Below are positions 1 through 8,114 of a stretch of DNA of 14,175 nucleotides, piece by piece. Under the pieces are notes generated by a model that ran no database searches, had not been told where the DNA came from, and saw only the letters and a list, made by a program, of their open reading frames with translations. Numbering within the stretch: position 1 is the stretch's first letter; each line of letters begins with the position of its first letter. The translations under genes and the position numbers were made by a program. This DNA is from RGIG3009 sp964390295. GTDB taxonomy: Bacteria; Bacillota; Clostridia; Oscillospirales; Acutalibacteraceae. The DNA is taken from positions 1-14,175 of the forward strand of contig CAYMHR010000033.1 of the NCBI GenBank assembly GCA_964390295.1, in the 5' to 3' direction.

Positions 1-42
1 CAACTTTTACGGCTCTACAGCCGAGAAAGTGGTCTTACAAAA

Positions 43-1044
43 TCACTCCCACTCGATCGTGCCCGTCGGCTTCGGGGTCAGGTCGTACAACACGCGGTTG
101 ATTCCCTCGACCTCACTGGTGATACGCTCGGTGATCTTGTGCAACAGTGCGTACGGGATTTCCTCAATCGTAGCGGACATCGCATCGGTGGTATTCACCG
201 CACGAATAACCGCCGGCCAGCCCTCGTAGCGGCTCTCGTCCTTCACGCCGACGCTTTTAACGTCCGGGATCAGCACAAAATACTGCCACACCTTCCCGGC
301 AAGACCGTTCTTATCAAATTCCTCGCGCAGAATGGCATCCGCCTCGCGCAACGCGTTCAGGCGATCCCGTGTGATCGCGCCCAAGCAGCGCACGCCCAAG
401 CCGGGGCCGGGGAACGGCTGACGATAGACCATGCCGCGCGGCAGGCCGAGCGCCTCACCGACGACGCGCACCTCGTCCTTGAACAACAGCTTGATCGGCT
501 CGACCAGCTCAAACTGGAGATCCTCCGGCAAGCCGCCGACGTTGTGATGCGATTTCACTGCCTTTTTGCCTTCGGCTTTTTTAATGCTTTCCAGAATATC
601 GGGATAGATGGTGCCCTGTGCCAGGAACGTGATATTTTCCAGCTTGCGCGCTTCTTCGGCAAACACGTTAATAAATTCGGCACCGATGATCTTTCTCTTG
701 CGCTCCGGCTCGGCAACACCGGCCAGCAAATCCAGAAAACGATCGGTTGCATCAATATAAATCAGGTTGGCACCCAATTCATCTTGAAACACTTTGATGA
801 CGTTGGCCGATTCATCTTTGCGCATCAGGCCGTGGTTCACGTGGACGCAGGTGAGCTGCTTTCCGATCGCCTTGATCAGGAGCGCGGCCACGACGGAAGA
901 ATCGACACCGCCAGATAGCGCCAACAGCACCTTCTTGTCTCCGACCTGTTCGCGAATAGCCTGTATCTGTTCAGCGATAAAGGCATCGGCCAGTTCTTTG
1001 GTGGTGATGCGTTTCATGGTTTCCGGACGAACATTACTTGACAT
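43..1044 (-). CDS. guaA: GMP synthase ATP-pyrophosphatase subunit, no amidotransferase domain
   Basis: Converts XMP to GMP through an adenylyl-XMP intermediate, in the cytoplasm, at the last step of guanine nucleotide synthesis. The 333-residue product matches the C-terminal two thirds of ordinary GuaA. The ATP-binding P-loop SGGVDSS is at residues 44-50, and the C-terminal dimerisation domain ends in the family-typical DLTPKPTGTIEWE. Ordinary bacterial GuaA is about 510-525 residues, with an N-terminal class I glutamine amidotransferase that supplies ammonia. That domain is absent here: upstream lie only a clear ribosome binding site (AGGGAGGA, about 6 bases before the ATG) and then purA. 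The start is therefore real, not a truncation artefact. The gene lies 36 bases after purA and is probably co-transcribed with it. The ammonia source would be a separate GuaA amidotransferase subunit, as in archaeal two-subunit enzymes, or free ammonia. Identity is near certain; the split-subunit interpretation is inference. Confidence 0.95.
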   Translation of the reverse strand: MSSNVRPETMKRITTKELADAFIAEQIQAIREQVGDKKVLLALSGGVDSSVVAALLIKAIGKQLTCVHVNHGLMRKDESANVIKVFQDELGANLIYIDATDRFLDLLAGVAEPERKRKIIGAEFINVFAEEARKLENITFLAQGTIYPDILESIKKAEGKKAVKSHHNVGGLPEDLQFELVEPIKLLFKDEVRVVGEALGLPRGMVYRQPFPGPGLGVRCLGAITRDRLNALREADAILREEFDKNGLAGKVWQYFVLIPDVKSVGVKDESRYEGWPAVIRAVNTTDAMSATIEEIPYALLHKITERITSEVEGINRVLYDLTPKPTGTIEWE

Positions 1045-1080
1045 ACAGATTCCTCCCTAAATATTGAATACCAAAGCACC

Positions 1081-2355
1081 TTAACGGTATATGATAGCCT
1101 CGCGTTCGGGGCCATTGGTAACCATATCAATGCGGTGGCCGAGTTCCTTTTCGATAAACTCAACGTAGGCACGCGCTTCGGCGGGTAACCGATCGTATTC
1201 GGTAATACCGCGAATATCGCAGTGCCAGCCCTTCAACGTGGTCAGCACCGGCTTGGCACGGCGGAGCAACGGCGTGGTCGGAAAATCGCGCGTGATTTTC
1301 CCGTCGATCTCGTAGGCGGTACACACCTTGATTTCTTCCAAATACGACAGGCAATCCAGCGCCGTCATAACGACCTTGGTCGCTCCCTGACATTCGATAC
1401 CATAGCGCGAAGCCACGCAATCGAACCAGCCGACACGACGCGGACGACCGGTCGTGGCACCAAACTCGCCCTTATCGCCGCCGTGAATACGGAGCTCCTG
1501 CGCTTCGGCCTCGTCCAAAATTTCGGAAACGAATTCGCCGGCACCGACTGCCGAAGAATAAGCCTTGGTCACGGCAACGATCTCGCGCAGCTCGTGCGGC
1601 GGAATACCGGCACCGACACAGCCGTAGCCGGCCAGCGTCGACGACGAAGTAACCATGGGGTAAATGCCGAAATCGGGGTCCTTCAAGGTGCCGAGCTGAC
1701 CCTCCAGCAGAATATTCTTCCCGGTGCGGATCGCTTCCTGCAGGTAGGCGTGCGTATCGCACACGAAGGGCGCGATCTTGTCGCGATAGGAAACGCAGGT
1801 CGCGTACAGCTCGTCCACGTTCAGCAACGGCTTATGATAGACGTGCTCCAGCGTTAAGTTTTTCAACGTGCAAATATTTTGCAGCTTGGCACGCAGGGTG
1901 TCCTCGTCAAACAGCTCGTTCACCTGGATGCCGATCTTGGCGTATTTGTCGCTGAAGAACGGCGCAATGCCGCTTTTGGTGGAGCCAAACGCGTTTTTGC
2001 CCAGGCGCTCTTCCTCGTACGTATCCAGCAGGATGTGATACGGCATTAAGATTTGAGCGCGATCCGACACCAACAGCTTCGGGTTCAAGCCCGCCGCTTT
2101 CACGTCGGCCAGCTCCTTGCAGAACTTTTCAATGTCCAGCGCCACCCCGTTGCCGATGATGCAGGTGGTGTGATCGTAGCACACGCCGCTCGGCATCAGG
2201 TGAAGCGCAAAGCGTCCGTGCTCGTTGATAATGGTATGACCGGCGTTGGCACCGCCCTGAAAGCGAATAACGACATCTGCTTCACTGGCAAACAAATCGG
2301 TGATTTTTCCTTTTCCTTCGTCGCCCCAGTTGGCGCCCACGATCGCTCTTACCAT
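1081..2355 (-). CDS. purA: Adenylosuccinate synthetase
   Basis: Makes adenylosuccinate from IMP and aspartate using GTP, the first committed step to AMP. The 424-residue product has the usual family length. Visible signatures are the N-terminal GTP-binding loop GANWGDEGKGK (residues 7-17, with the catalytic Asp in WGDEGKGK), GGANAGHTI with the catalytic His near residue 40, GSTKSGIAP, and the C-terminal TTGRPRRVGWFD. The open frame extends 13 codons further upstream. The ATG at 2355 is preferred because GGAGGAGAT lies just before it and MVRAIVGANWGDEGKGK is the normal family beginning. It heads the purA-guaA operon, putting both IMP branch enzymes under one promoter. No purine riboswitch is seen in the short leader. 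Confidence 0.97.
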   Translation of the reverse strand: MVRAIVGANWGDEGKGKITDLFASEADVVIRFQGGANAGHTIINEHGRFALHLMPSGVCYDHTTCIIGNGVALDIEKFCKELADVKAAGLNPKLLVSDRAQILMPYHILLDTYEEERLGKNAFGSTKSGIAPFFSDKYAKIGIQVNELFDEDTLRAKLQNICTLKNLTLEHVYHKPLLNVDELYATCVSYRDKIAPFVCDTHAYLQEAIRTGKNILLEGQLGTLKDPDFGIYPMVTSSSTLAGYGCVGAGIPPHELREIVAVTKAYSSAVGAGEFVSEILDEAEAQELRIHGGDKGEFGATTGRPRRVGWFDCVASRYGIECQGATKVVMTALDCLSYLEEIKVCTAYEIDGKITRDFPTTPLLRRAKPVLTTLKGWHCDIRGITEYDRLPAEARAYVEFIEKELGHRIDMVTNGPEREAIIYR

Positions 2356-2405
2356 GATGATCTCCTCCAAAACCGTTTTGCTGGCATCACGCACATACGT
2401 GTAGT

Positions 2406-2434
2406 ATTATAGCGTTTTTTCTTTGAAAAAGCAA
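2406..2434 (-). promoter_or_regulatory. Promoter of the purA-guaA operon
   Basis: Reading the minus strand, a -35 box TTGCTT (2434-2429) and a perfect -10 box TATAAT (2411-2406) are separated by 17 bases. Transcription would start near 2399, giving a leader of about 45 bases before the purA ATG. This is a sigma-A type promoter by match to consensus; activity is not tested. Confidence 0.7.
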
Positions 2435-2524
2435 GAGGTTTCCCGTGCTTTTTGAGGAATAATCCACTTTGTAAATAAGTATAGCAAAGGTGAAAACGCA
2501 TTACAATATTTCCACCGCATTTTG

Positions 2525-2553
2525 CCGCCGAAAGCACATAGAAATTTCGGCGG
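2525..2553. repeat. Perfect 9-bp inverted repeat in the purA/valS divergent region
   Basis: CCGCCGAAA (2525-2533) and TTTCGGCGG (2545-2553) are exact inverted copies around an 11-base loop. Neither strand has a T-run after it, so it is not an obvious terminator. It sits between the two divergent promoters and lies outside both putative transcripts. A regulator binding site or a cruciform-type element is possible. The rest of 2356-2725 holds the two promoters, a smaller inverted repeat GCCGG/CCGGC at 2593-2610, and repeated GCGTTTTT tracts at 2412, 2573 and 2643. I see no convincing gene there. Confidence 0.5.
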
Positions 2554-2664
2554 ATACAGTCGAGAAAAAATAGCGTTTTTGCACAAGAGGAGGCCGGTGC
2601 GTTTTCCGGCAAAGCCGCACAAATCGGCTTTTGAAAAAGACGGCGTTTTTTCTGATTTTCGGTC

Positions 2665-2693
2665 TTGTATAACCGAAAGAAACGTGCTATAAT
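2665..2693 (+). promoter_or_regulatory. Promoter of valS
   Basis: TTGTAT (2665-2670) and a perfect TATAAT (2688-2693) are separated by 17 bases. The -10 box is preceded by TGC, giving an extended -10. The predicted transcript starts about 2700, so the leader before the valS ATG is only about 26 bases. That leaves no room for a T-box leader. Confidence 0.75.
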
Positions 2694-2725
2694 TTTGATA
2701 TATATTGTCTTTTGGAGGACGGGTT

Positions 2726-5419
2726 ATGTCAACGAATAAAGAACTTGCCAAAACCTACGAGCCGAGAGAGGTAGAAGATCGCATTTACCGCTTTTGGCTG
2801 GACGGCGGCTGGTTTCACGCCGAGCCGGACCCCGATAAAACGCCGTACACCATTGTGATTCCGCCCCCGAACGTGACGGGACAGCTTCACATGGGACACG
2901 CGTTGGATGAAACGTTGCAGGATATTTTGATCCGCTTCAAGCGCATGCAGGGGTACGCGACGCTGTGGCTCCCCGGCACCGACCACGCTTCCATTGCCAC
3001 CGAAGCCAAGGTGGTGGAGGCCATGCGTAAAGAGGGCCTCACCAAGGATATGCTGGGACGCGAAGGCTTTTTGGAACGCGCCTGGGCGTGGAAAAATCAA
3101 TACGGCAACCGCATCGTCAGCCAGTTGAAGAAGCTCGGCTCCAGCTGTGACTGGGACCGCGAGCGTTTCACCATGGACGAAGGCTGTTCCGAAGCCGTAC
3201 GTGAGGTGTTTGTGCGCCTGTACGAGCAGGGACTGATCTACCGCGGCAACCGCATGGTCAACTGGTGCCCGCATTGCGACACCTCCATTTCGGACGCCGA
3301 GGTGGAATATGAGGAGCGCGACGGCCACTTCTGGCATCTGCTGTACACCGTCAAGGAGACCGGCGAACAACTGGAGCTGGCTACCACCCGTCCGGAAACC
3401 ATGCTGGGCGATACCGCCGTGGCGATCAACGTCGACGATCCCCGGTACGCCCATTTGCACGGCTGCCACGTGATCCTGCCGCTGGTAGGGCGCGAGCTGC
3501 CGATCGTATGCGATGAGCACGCCGACATGACCAAGGGAACCGGTGTGGTGAAAATCACACCGGCGCACGATCCCAACGACTTTGAAGTGGGACGTCGTCA
3601 CGACCTGCCCATCATTCGCGTGTTTACTTACGACGGTCGCATGACCGGTGCCGCCGACAAAGCGTTGGCGGACGAGCTTCGCGCCTCCGGCAAGGCGGCC
3701 GCCGACGAACCGGAGGTCATGGATTGCGGCAAATACGCCGGCATGACCACCGACGAAGCGCGCCGTGCGATTTTGGACGATCTCGCCGCCGGCGGTTATT
3801 TGAAGGAAACCGAGCCGCACCGTCACGACGTCGGCACCTGCTATCGTTGTCACTCCACCATCGAGCCGATGGTGTCGAAGCAGTGGTTCGTCAAAATGGC
3901 ACCGCTCGCCGAGCCGGCGATCGAGGCCGTGGAAAAAGGCGAAATTCGCTTTGTGCCGGAACGCTTCACCAAAAACTACATGAACTGGATGCGCGGCACG
4001 CGCGACTGGTGCATTTCCCGTCAGCTGTGGTGGGGACATCAGATTCCGGCGTGGTATTGTAACGACTGCGGCGAGACCGTGGTAGCCAAGGAAGCGCCCT
4101 CCGTCTGTCCGCATTGCGGCGGCCAGCTCACGCAGGACCCCGACACGCTGGACACCTGGTTCTCGTCGGCGCTGTGGCCGTTCAGCACACTGGGCTGGCC
4201 GAATACCGAGAGTGAAGATTTCAAATACTTCTACCCCACCAACACGCTGGTTACCGGCTACGATATTATCGGCTTCTGGGTCAGCCGCATGATCTTCTCC
4301 GGGTTGGCCTACACCGGCAAGGCACCGTTCCAGACTGTGCTGATCCACGGCTTGGTACGCGACTCGCAGGGTCGCAAAATGTCCAAATCGCTGGGCAACG
4401 GCATCGATCCGTTGGAGATCATCGATCAATACGGCGCCGACGCTCTGCGCTTTATGCTGGCAACCGGCAACAGCCCCGGCAACGATATGCGCTTTATGAC
4501 CGACAAGGTGGAATCGTCGCGCAACTTTGCCAACAAGCTGTGGAACGCCGCGCGCTTCATTTTGATGAACGTCGGTGAGCACGACGTGCCGCTGACCCTC
4601 CCCGACGAGCTGACGCTGGAGGATAAGTGGATCGTGTCCCGGTTCAACACGCTGGTACAGGCAGTAACTGAAAATCTGGATAAATTCGAACTGGGGATCG
4701 CCGTGCAAAAGCTGTACGATTTTATTTGGGACAACTTCTGCGACTGGTACATCGAGCTGTGCAAGGCGCGCTTGCAGGGCGAAAACGCCGGTGCCGCGCG
4801 GCAGGTCTTGGTATACGTCATGACCGGCATGCTGCGGCTGTTGCATCCGTTTATGCCGTACGTCACCGAGGAAATCTGGCAATCCTTGCCGCATGAGGGC
4901 GATGCCCTGATGATCGCTCCGTGGCCGACGTTCGACGCCGCGCTTTCCTTCCCGGAGGAGGAAAAGGAGATGGAGCGAATCATGGAAGCCATCGGCGCCA
5001 TCCGCAACCGTCGCGGTGAAATGAACGTGCCGCCGTCCCGCAAGGCACAGGTATTTGTGGAAACCGCTTTCACGGATACCTTTACCGACGGCATCCCGTT
5101 TATGCAACGGCTGGCCTCCGCTTCGGAGGTGCAGGTGGGCAGCAGCTTTGAGATTCCCGGTGCCGTCAGTATCGTCACCGCCGACGCTACCATCAAAATC
5201 CCGCTGGACGAGCTGGTGGACAAGGCCGCCGAACGGGCGCGACTGCAAAAGGAAAAGAACAACGTGCAAAAGCAGTTGGACGGCGTGAATACCCGCTTGT
5301 CCAACCCGGCCTTTACTGACAAGGCACCGGCCAACGTGGTACAAACCGCGCGTGACCAGGCCGCGCGGCTTGCCGAAAAGCTGGCTTTGCTGGAGCAAAG
5401 CCTGGCACAGCTTCAGTAA
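2726..5419 (+). CDS. valS: Valyl-tRNA synthetase
   Basis: Class I aminoacyl-tRNA synthetase that charges tRNA-Val and edits mischarged threonine. The 897-residue product has normal bacterial length. Signatures in order are the HIGH-type motif HMGH (residues 55-58) after PPPNVTGQL, the CP1 editing domain with TTRPETMLGDTAV, a zinc-knuckle-like CNDC...CPHC insert beginning near residue 445, KMSKS at 551-555, the anticodon-binding helical domain, and a C-terminal coiled coil rich in Lys, Glu, Leu and Gln that is typical of ValS. A TTG seven codons upstream also lies in frame. The ATG at 2726 is chosen because GGAGGA (2714-2719) sits 6 bases before it. The thioesterase gene follows after 12 bases, probably on the same transcript. 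A Firmicute valS would often be controlled by a T-box; none is visible. Confidence 0.98.
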   Translation: MSTNKELAKTYEPREVEDRIYRFWLDGGWFHAEPDPDKTPYTIVIPPPNVTGQLHMGHALDETLQDILIRFKRMQGYATLWLPGTDHASIATEAKVVEAMRKEGLTKDMLGREGFLERAWAWKNQYGNRIVSQLKKLGSSCDWDRERFTMDEGCSEAVREVFVRLYEQGLIYRGNRMVNWCPHCDTSISDAEVEYEERDGHFWHLLYTVKETGEQLELATTRPETMLGDTAVAINVDDPRYAHLHGCHVILPLVGRELPIVCDEHADMTKGTGVVKITPAHDPNDFEVGRRHDLPIIRVFTYDGRMTGAADKALADELRASGKAAADEPEVMDCGKYAGMTTDEARRAILDDLAAGGYLKETEPHRHDVGTCYRCHSTIEPMVSKQWFVKMAPLAEPAIEAVEKGEIRFVPERFTKNYMNWMRGTRDWCISRQLWWGHQIPAWYCNDCGETVVAKEAPSVCPHCGGQLTQDPDTLDTWFSSALWPFSTLGWPNTESEDFKYFYPTNTLVTGYDIIGFWVSRMIFSGLAYTGKAPFQTVLIHGLVRDSQGRKMSKSLGNGIDPLEIIDQYGADALRFMLATGNSPGNDMRFMTDKVESSRNFANKLWNAARFILMNVGEHDVPLTLPDELTLEDKWIVSRFNTLVQAVTENLDKFELGIAVQKLYDFIWDNFCDWYIELCKARLQGENAGAARQVLVYVMTGMLRLLHPFMPYVTEEIWQSLPHEGDALMIAPWPTFDAALSFPEEEKEMERIMEAIGAIRNRRGEMNVPPSRKAQVFVETAFTDTFTDGIPFMQRLASASEVQVGSSFEIPGAVSIVTADATIKIPLDELVDKAAERARLQKEKNNVQKQLDGVNTRLSNPAFTDKAPANVVQTARDQAARLAEKLALLEQSLAQLQ

Positions 5420-5431
5420 GGGGCGCTTTTC

Positions 5432-6157
5432 ATGCGGTATTCGGCAACTTTCGAAATTCTTTCGCACGATACCGGGCACAACGGCGAGGTACACCCCTCC
5501 GCCGTCTGCCGCTACCTGCAAGAAGCGGCAGATGCCCAAATGCGTGCCGACGGCCCCACCTACCGCGAGCTGATCGCGCAGGGGTATTCCTTCGTGTTGA
5601 GTCGGTTGAACGTGCAACTGTACGGCGCGTTGGAGGCCTACGATCGGATCACAGTGCAAACCTGGGGCTACAATCCGCCGCGCGGCGCTTCTTACGAGCG
5701 CTTTTATCGAGTGTACCGCGGCGAGGAGCTGATGGCGGAGGCCGGTAGCGTATGGGCCTTGCTGAATCTCCACACCGCCACGCTGTGCCGCGTGGGTGAG
5801 GTCCCGATCCACTACGGAACCGACGAGCCGTTGCCGCTGTCGCTTCGTTTTCGGTGGCCGACGGTCGAAGCGGAAACGGTGGGCACCCGAACGGTGCGCT
5901 ACTCGGACGTGGACATTAACAACCACATGAACAACACCCGTTACCCGGATATGCTGTGCGATTTTCTGCCGGACGTGGACCGCTTGCGGATTACCGGTGT
6001 GCAAATCCACTACGTGGCCGAAGCACCGCTCGGTGAAATTCTCACGGTGCGTCGCGCCGTCACCGAAGAAAACGGGCATCCCATCTTCTGGTTTGAAACC
6101 ACACGCACCAACGGCTCTTGCAACGTTCGTGCACGCATTGACGTAACCCCTCTATAA
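5432..6157 (+). CDS. Acyl-ACP thioesterase (FatA/FatB-like, double hotdog)
   Basis: Predicted to hydrolyse fatty acyl-ACP to free fatty acid and ACP in the cytoplasm. The 241-residue protein has the two-hotdog organisation of bacterial acyl-ACP thioesterases. The N-terminal half opens with RYSATFEILSHDTGHNGEV and contains the expected AADAQMRADGP helix region. The C-terminal half contains YSDVDINNHMNNTRY (residues 157-171), matching the Asp-x-Asn-x-His-x-Asn-Asn active-site region of the family. The ATG at 5432 is the first in-frame start after the valS stop and has a weak GGGG ribosome binding site. Possible roles are release of fatty acids from the FAS II cycle or control of membrane acyl composition; chain-length preference cannot be read from the sequence. 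It ends just before a strong terminator, so valS and this gene form a two-gene unit. Confidence 0.9.
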   Translation: MRYSATFEILSHDTGHNGEVHPSAVCRYLQEAADAQMRADGPTYRELIAQGYSFVLSRLNVQLYGALEAYDRITVQTWGYNPPRGASYERFYRVYRGEELMAEAGSVWALLNLHTATLCRVGEVPIHYGTDEPLPLSLRFRWPTVEAETVGTRTVRYSDVDINNHMNNTRYPDMLCDFLPDVDRLRITGVQIHYVAEAPLGEILTVRRAVTEENGHPIFWFETTRTNGSCNVRARIDVTPL

Positions 6158-6167
6158 GGACAACTCA

Positions 6168-6216
6168 AAAGGGAGAGACTTTCGCCTTTGGCGATCGCCT
6201 CTCCCTTTACGTTTTT
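6168..6216. terminator. Bidirectional rho-independent terminator
   Basis: AAAGGGAGAG (6168-6177) and CTCTCCCTTT (6199-6208) form a perfect 10-bp stem. The enclosed bases can fold a second small hairpin (CGCC/GGCG at 6183-6193). On the plus strand ACGTTTTT follows the stem. On the minus strand the stem ends in CCCTTTTGAGTT. It lies between convergent genes and probably serves both the valS-thioesterase unit and the kinase operon. Confidence 0.85.
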
Positions 6217-6226
6217 CAACCTATTT

Positions 6227-7072
6227 TTATTCCAGCGGCACGGCTTCTTTATGCGAAACCACGTCGGCGCTGACCTCGACCGCCGTTTGCAACGCTGCCT
6301 CCACGTCGTGCGTGCGAAGATACGTTGCCAAAAACGCCGCGCCGAAGCTGTCACCGGCACCGACGGTAGATACAACCTCCACCGACTTTGCCGGATGTTC
6401 ATACGTCACGTGGCGGCGCGAATCCCACACGTAGGCACCGTCGCTGTCACAGGTCACCAGACACAAGCGGATGTTGGGATACCGCTCGCACAGCTGCTTT
6501 GCAGCGGTCGGGACATCCGACACGGTGCCGAACAGCAGTCGGGTCACGGTGGGAAGCTCCTCACGGCTGACCTTGAGGATCGTCGCATACCGACAACAGC
6601 GTTCCAAACTGTCGGCATCGTAGTGGGGTGCGCGAATATTCAGATCACAAAATACCTCACGAAAATCGCCGCGATCCAGCAACCGCTGTAACGTGCGCCG
6701 ATTAGCGGCACTGCGCTGAATCAGCGTTCCAAAGACAAACGCATCACAGCGTAGTTCTGCGTCGCACGGGATCGCGTCGTAGGCCACGTCGGGCAACAGG
6801 TCGTAATGCGGCACCCCCTGACCGTCCAGCGTTACCAAGCATTGCCCGGTCGCGCGGTCGGGCACGGTACATACCAGCGAAGTGTCCACGCCGAAACGCA
6901 TCAACTGCCGGCGTGCCGCTTCGCCCAGCTCGTCGGCACCGACGGCGGAAATCAGCGCCGCCTCTGCCCCCTGCCGCACCGCGTGAGCGGCAAAGTTCAG
7001 CGGTGCGCCGCCGATACAGCGTTCATCGGGATACACGTCCCAAATAATCTCTCCAAACGAGACGATCTTCAT
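6227..7072 (-). CDS. PfkB-family carbohydrate kinase (fructokinase-like)
   Basis: Predicted ATP-dependent kinase for a sugar or sugar acid. The 281-residue product shows the ribokinase/PfkB fold. GGAPLNFAAH (about residues 21-30) is the substrate-binding N-terminal signature, DLNIRAPHY is a fructokinase-like middle motif, and VGAGDSFGAAF near residue 241 carries the anion hole and catalytic Asp. A longer frame extends upstream inside the dehydrogenase gene. The ATG at 7072 is preferred because GGAGG precedes it by about 8 bases and MKIVSFGEIIWDVYPD is the expected beginning. Its start overlaps the dehydrogenase stop as ATGA, implying translational coupling. Substrate is unknown; neighbours suggest the product of the preceding dehydrogenase. 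It is last in a three-gene operon. Confidence 0.92.
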   Translation of the reverse strand: MKIVSFGEIIWDVYPDERCIGGAPLNFAAHAVRQGAEAALISAVGADELGEAARRQLMRFGVDTSLVCTVPDRATGQCLVTLDGQGVPHYDLLPDVAYDAIPCDAELRCDAFVFGTLIQRSAANRRTLQRLLDRGDFREVFCDLNIRAPHYDADSLERCCRYATILKVSREELPTVTRLLFGTVSDVPTAAKQLCERYPNIRLCLVTCDSDGAYVWDSRRHVTYEHPAKSVEVVSTVGAGDSFGAAFLATYLRTHDVEAALQTAVEVSADVVSHKEAVPLE

Positions 7073-8100
7073 GACTTTGCCTCCGGCGAAATGATAAATT
7101 TTCCCTGTGCGCGACGCTTGCCGTCCGCCAGAATTGCCGGCAGCTCCTCCAGGCTTTCGACGGCACACACCATGGAGGACACGTCGATCTTGCCGGAAGC
7201 GATTAGGTCGATTGCACGCTTTTGGGTATAGGGGTTAATGAACGACGCCTTCAGCGTAATCTCCTTTTTGAAGATTTCGAACGGCTTCAACGCCATGGTA
7301 TCGTCGGGTGCCGTCAGGCCAAACAGCATCACGGTCGACTTTTTGCCGGCAATAGCGATGGCCTGCTCCATGGTTGCGGTTTTACCCACGCACTCAATCA
7401 CCGTGCTGATCCGCTCGATGCCATGCTCGGCCAGCACGGCGGCAACATCCTCGTGAATCGGATCGATGGTGAGATTGGCACCGAGACGTTCACCGAGTGC
7501 CCGCTTGTCAGCCAAAGGCTCGATCAAAATCAGCGTAGCGGCACCACGCAGCTTAGCCAACTGGAGCATGAGCAGACCGATCATACCGCCGCCGATCACC
7601 GCCACCGTGTCTCCGCAGGAAATATCGCACATATCAATACCGTGGAGACAGCAGGCGACCGGCTCGGTCATGGCCGCTTTTTCATACGAAAGGCTTGGCG
7701 GGAAGGGATACACCTGCGACACCGGGACCGAGCAATACTCGGCAAAGCCGCCGTTGACCGTCGTACCGATGCCGACCATGGATTCGCAGAAATGGCCGAT
7801 GCCGCTCTTGCAATAATAGCAATCGTTGCACAACAGGTTGGGATCGATACAAACGCGATCGCCGACCTTCACAGCGGTGACGCACTGACCGACCTGCACG
7901 ACCTCACCGGCAAATTCATGACCCAGCACCGTAGCCGGCGGCGTTTTTGCCGCGCCCTCGTCACCGTTGAAAATATGCACATCCGTTCCGCAAATGCCGC
8001 AGGCGTGCACCTTGACCAGCACGTCGTTCTCGCCGGGTGTCGGCATGGCAACGTCTTCGACGCGAAGGTCTTGTTTTCCGTAAAATACTGCCGCTTTCAT
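7069..8100 (-). CDS. Zinc-dependent medium-chain dehydrogenase (polyol/sugar alcohol type)
   Basis: Predicted NAD(P)-dependent oxidation of a secondary alcohol to a ketone, in the sorbitol/threonine dehydrogenase branch. The 343-residue product has normal family length. Catalytic zinc ligands are visible as Cys37 in GICGTD and His61-Glu62 in GHE. The structural zinc set is Cys91, Cys94, Cys97 and Cys105. The Rossmann loop VAVIGGGMIG follows in the middle. The start at 8100 is chosen because GAGGAGG lies about 9 bases upstream; the frame opens six codons earlier, across that site. The PHP gene ends 14 bases upstream and the kinase gene overlaps its stop by 4 bases. With an adjacent kinase, a polyol route (oxidise to keto-sugar, then phosphorylate) is a reasonable inference, but the substrate cannot be named. 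Confidence 0.93.
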   Translation of the reverse strand: MKAAVFYGKQDLRVEDVAMPTPGENDVLVKVHACGICGTDVHIFNGDEGAAKTPPATVLGHEFAGEVVQVGQCVTAVKVGDRVCIDPNLLCNDCYYCKSGIGHFCESMVGIGTTVNGGFAEYCSVPVSQVYPFPPSLSYEKAAMTEPVACCLHGIDMCDISCGDTVAVIGGGMIGLLMLQLAKLRGAATLILIEPLADKRALGERLGANLTIDPIHEDVAAVLAEHGIERISTVIECVGKTATMEQAIAIAGKKSTVMLFGLTAPDDTMALKPFEIFKKEITLKASFINPYTQKRAIDLIASGKIDVSSMVCAVESLEELPAILADGKRRAQGKFIISPEAKS

Positions 8101-8114
8101 GGTATATTTCCTCC

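Noticed and set aside
10..23. Small hairpin CGGCT/AGCCG just past the guaA stop
   Set aside because: The stem is only 5 bp with no T-run. It is too weak to call a terminator, and the left context is cut off.
139..918. A 259-codon plus-strand frame opposite guaA
   Set aside because: Low-information sequence antisense to a clearly conserved gene, with no domain and no ribosome binding site.
2597..2692. A 31-codon GTG frame after AGGAGG in the purA/valS spacer
   Set aside because: The AGGAGG is only 3 bases from the GTG, no promoter precedes it, and it ends inside the valS -10 box. Most likely chance.
2395..2725. T-box or purine riboswitch in the purA/valS spacer
   Set aside because: No conserved T-box or purine aptamer core was found, and both predicted leaders are under 50 bases.
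2729..6079. A 1116-codon open frame on the minus strand opposite valS and the thioesterase gene
   Set aside because: It is a shadow of GC-rich codon usage. It has no family motifs, spans two unrelated genes on the other strand, and its start has no convincing ribosome binding site. The plus-strand genes carry full conserved signatures.
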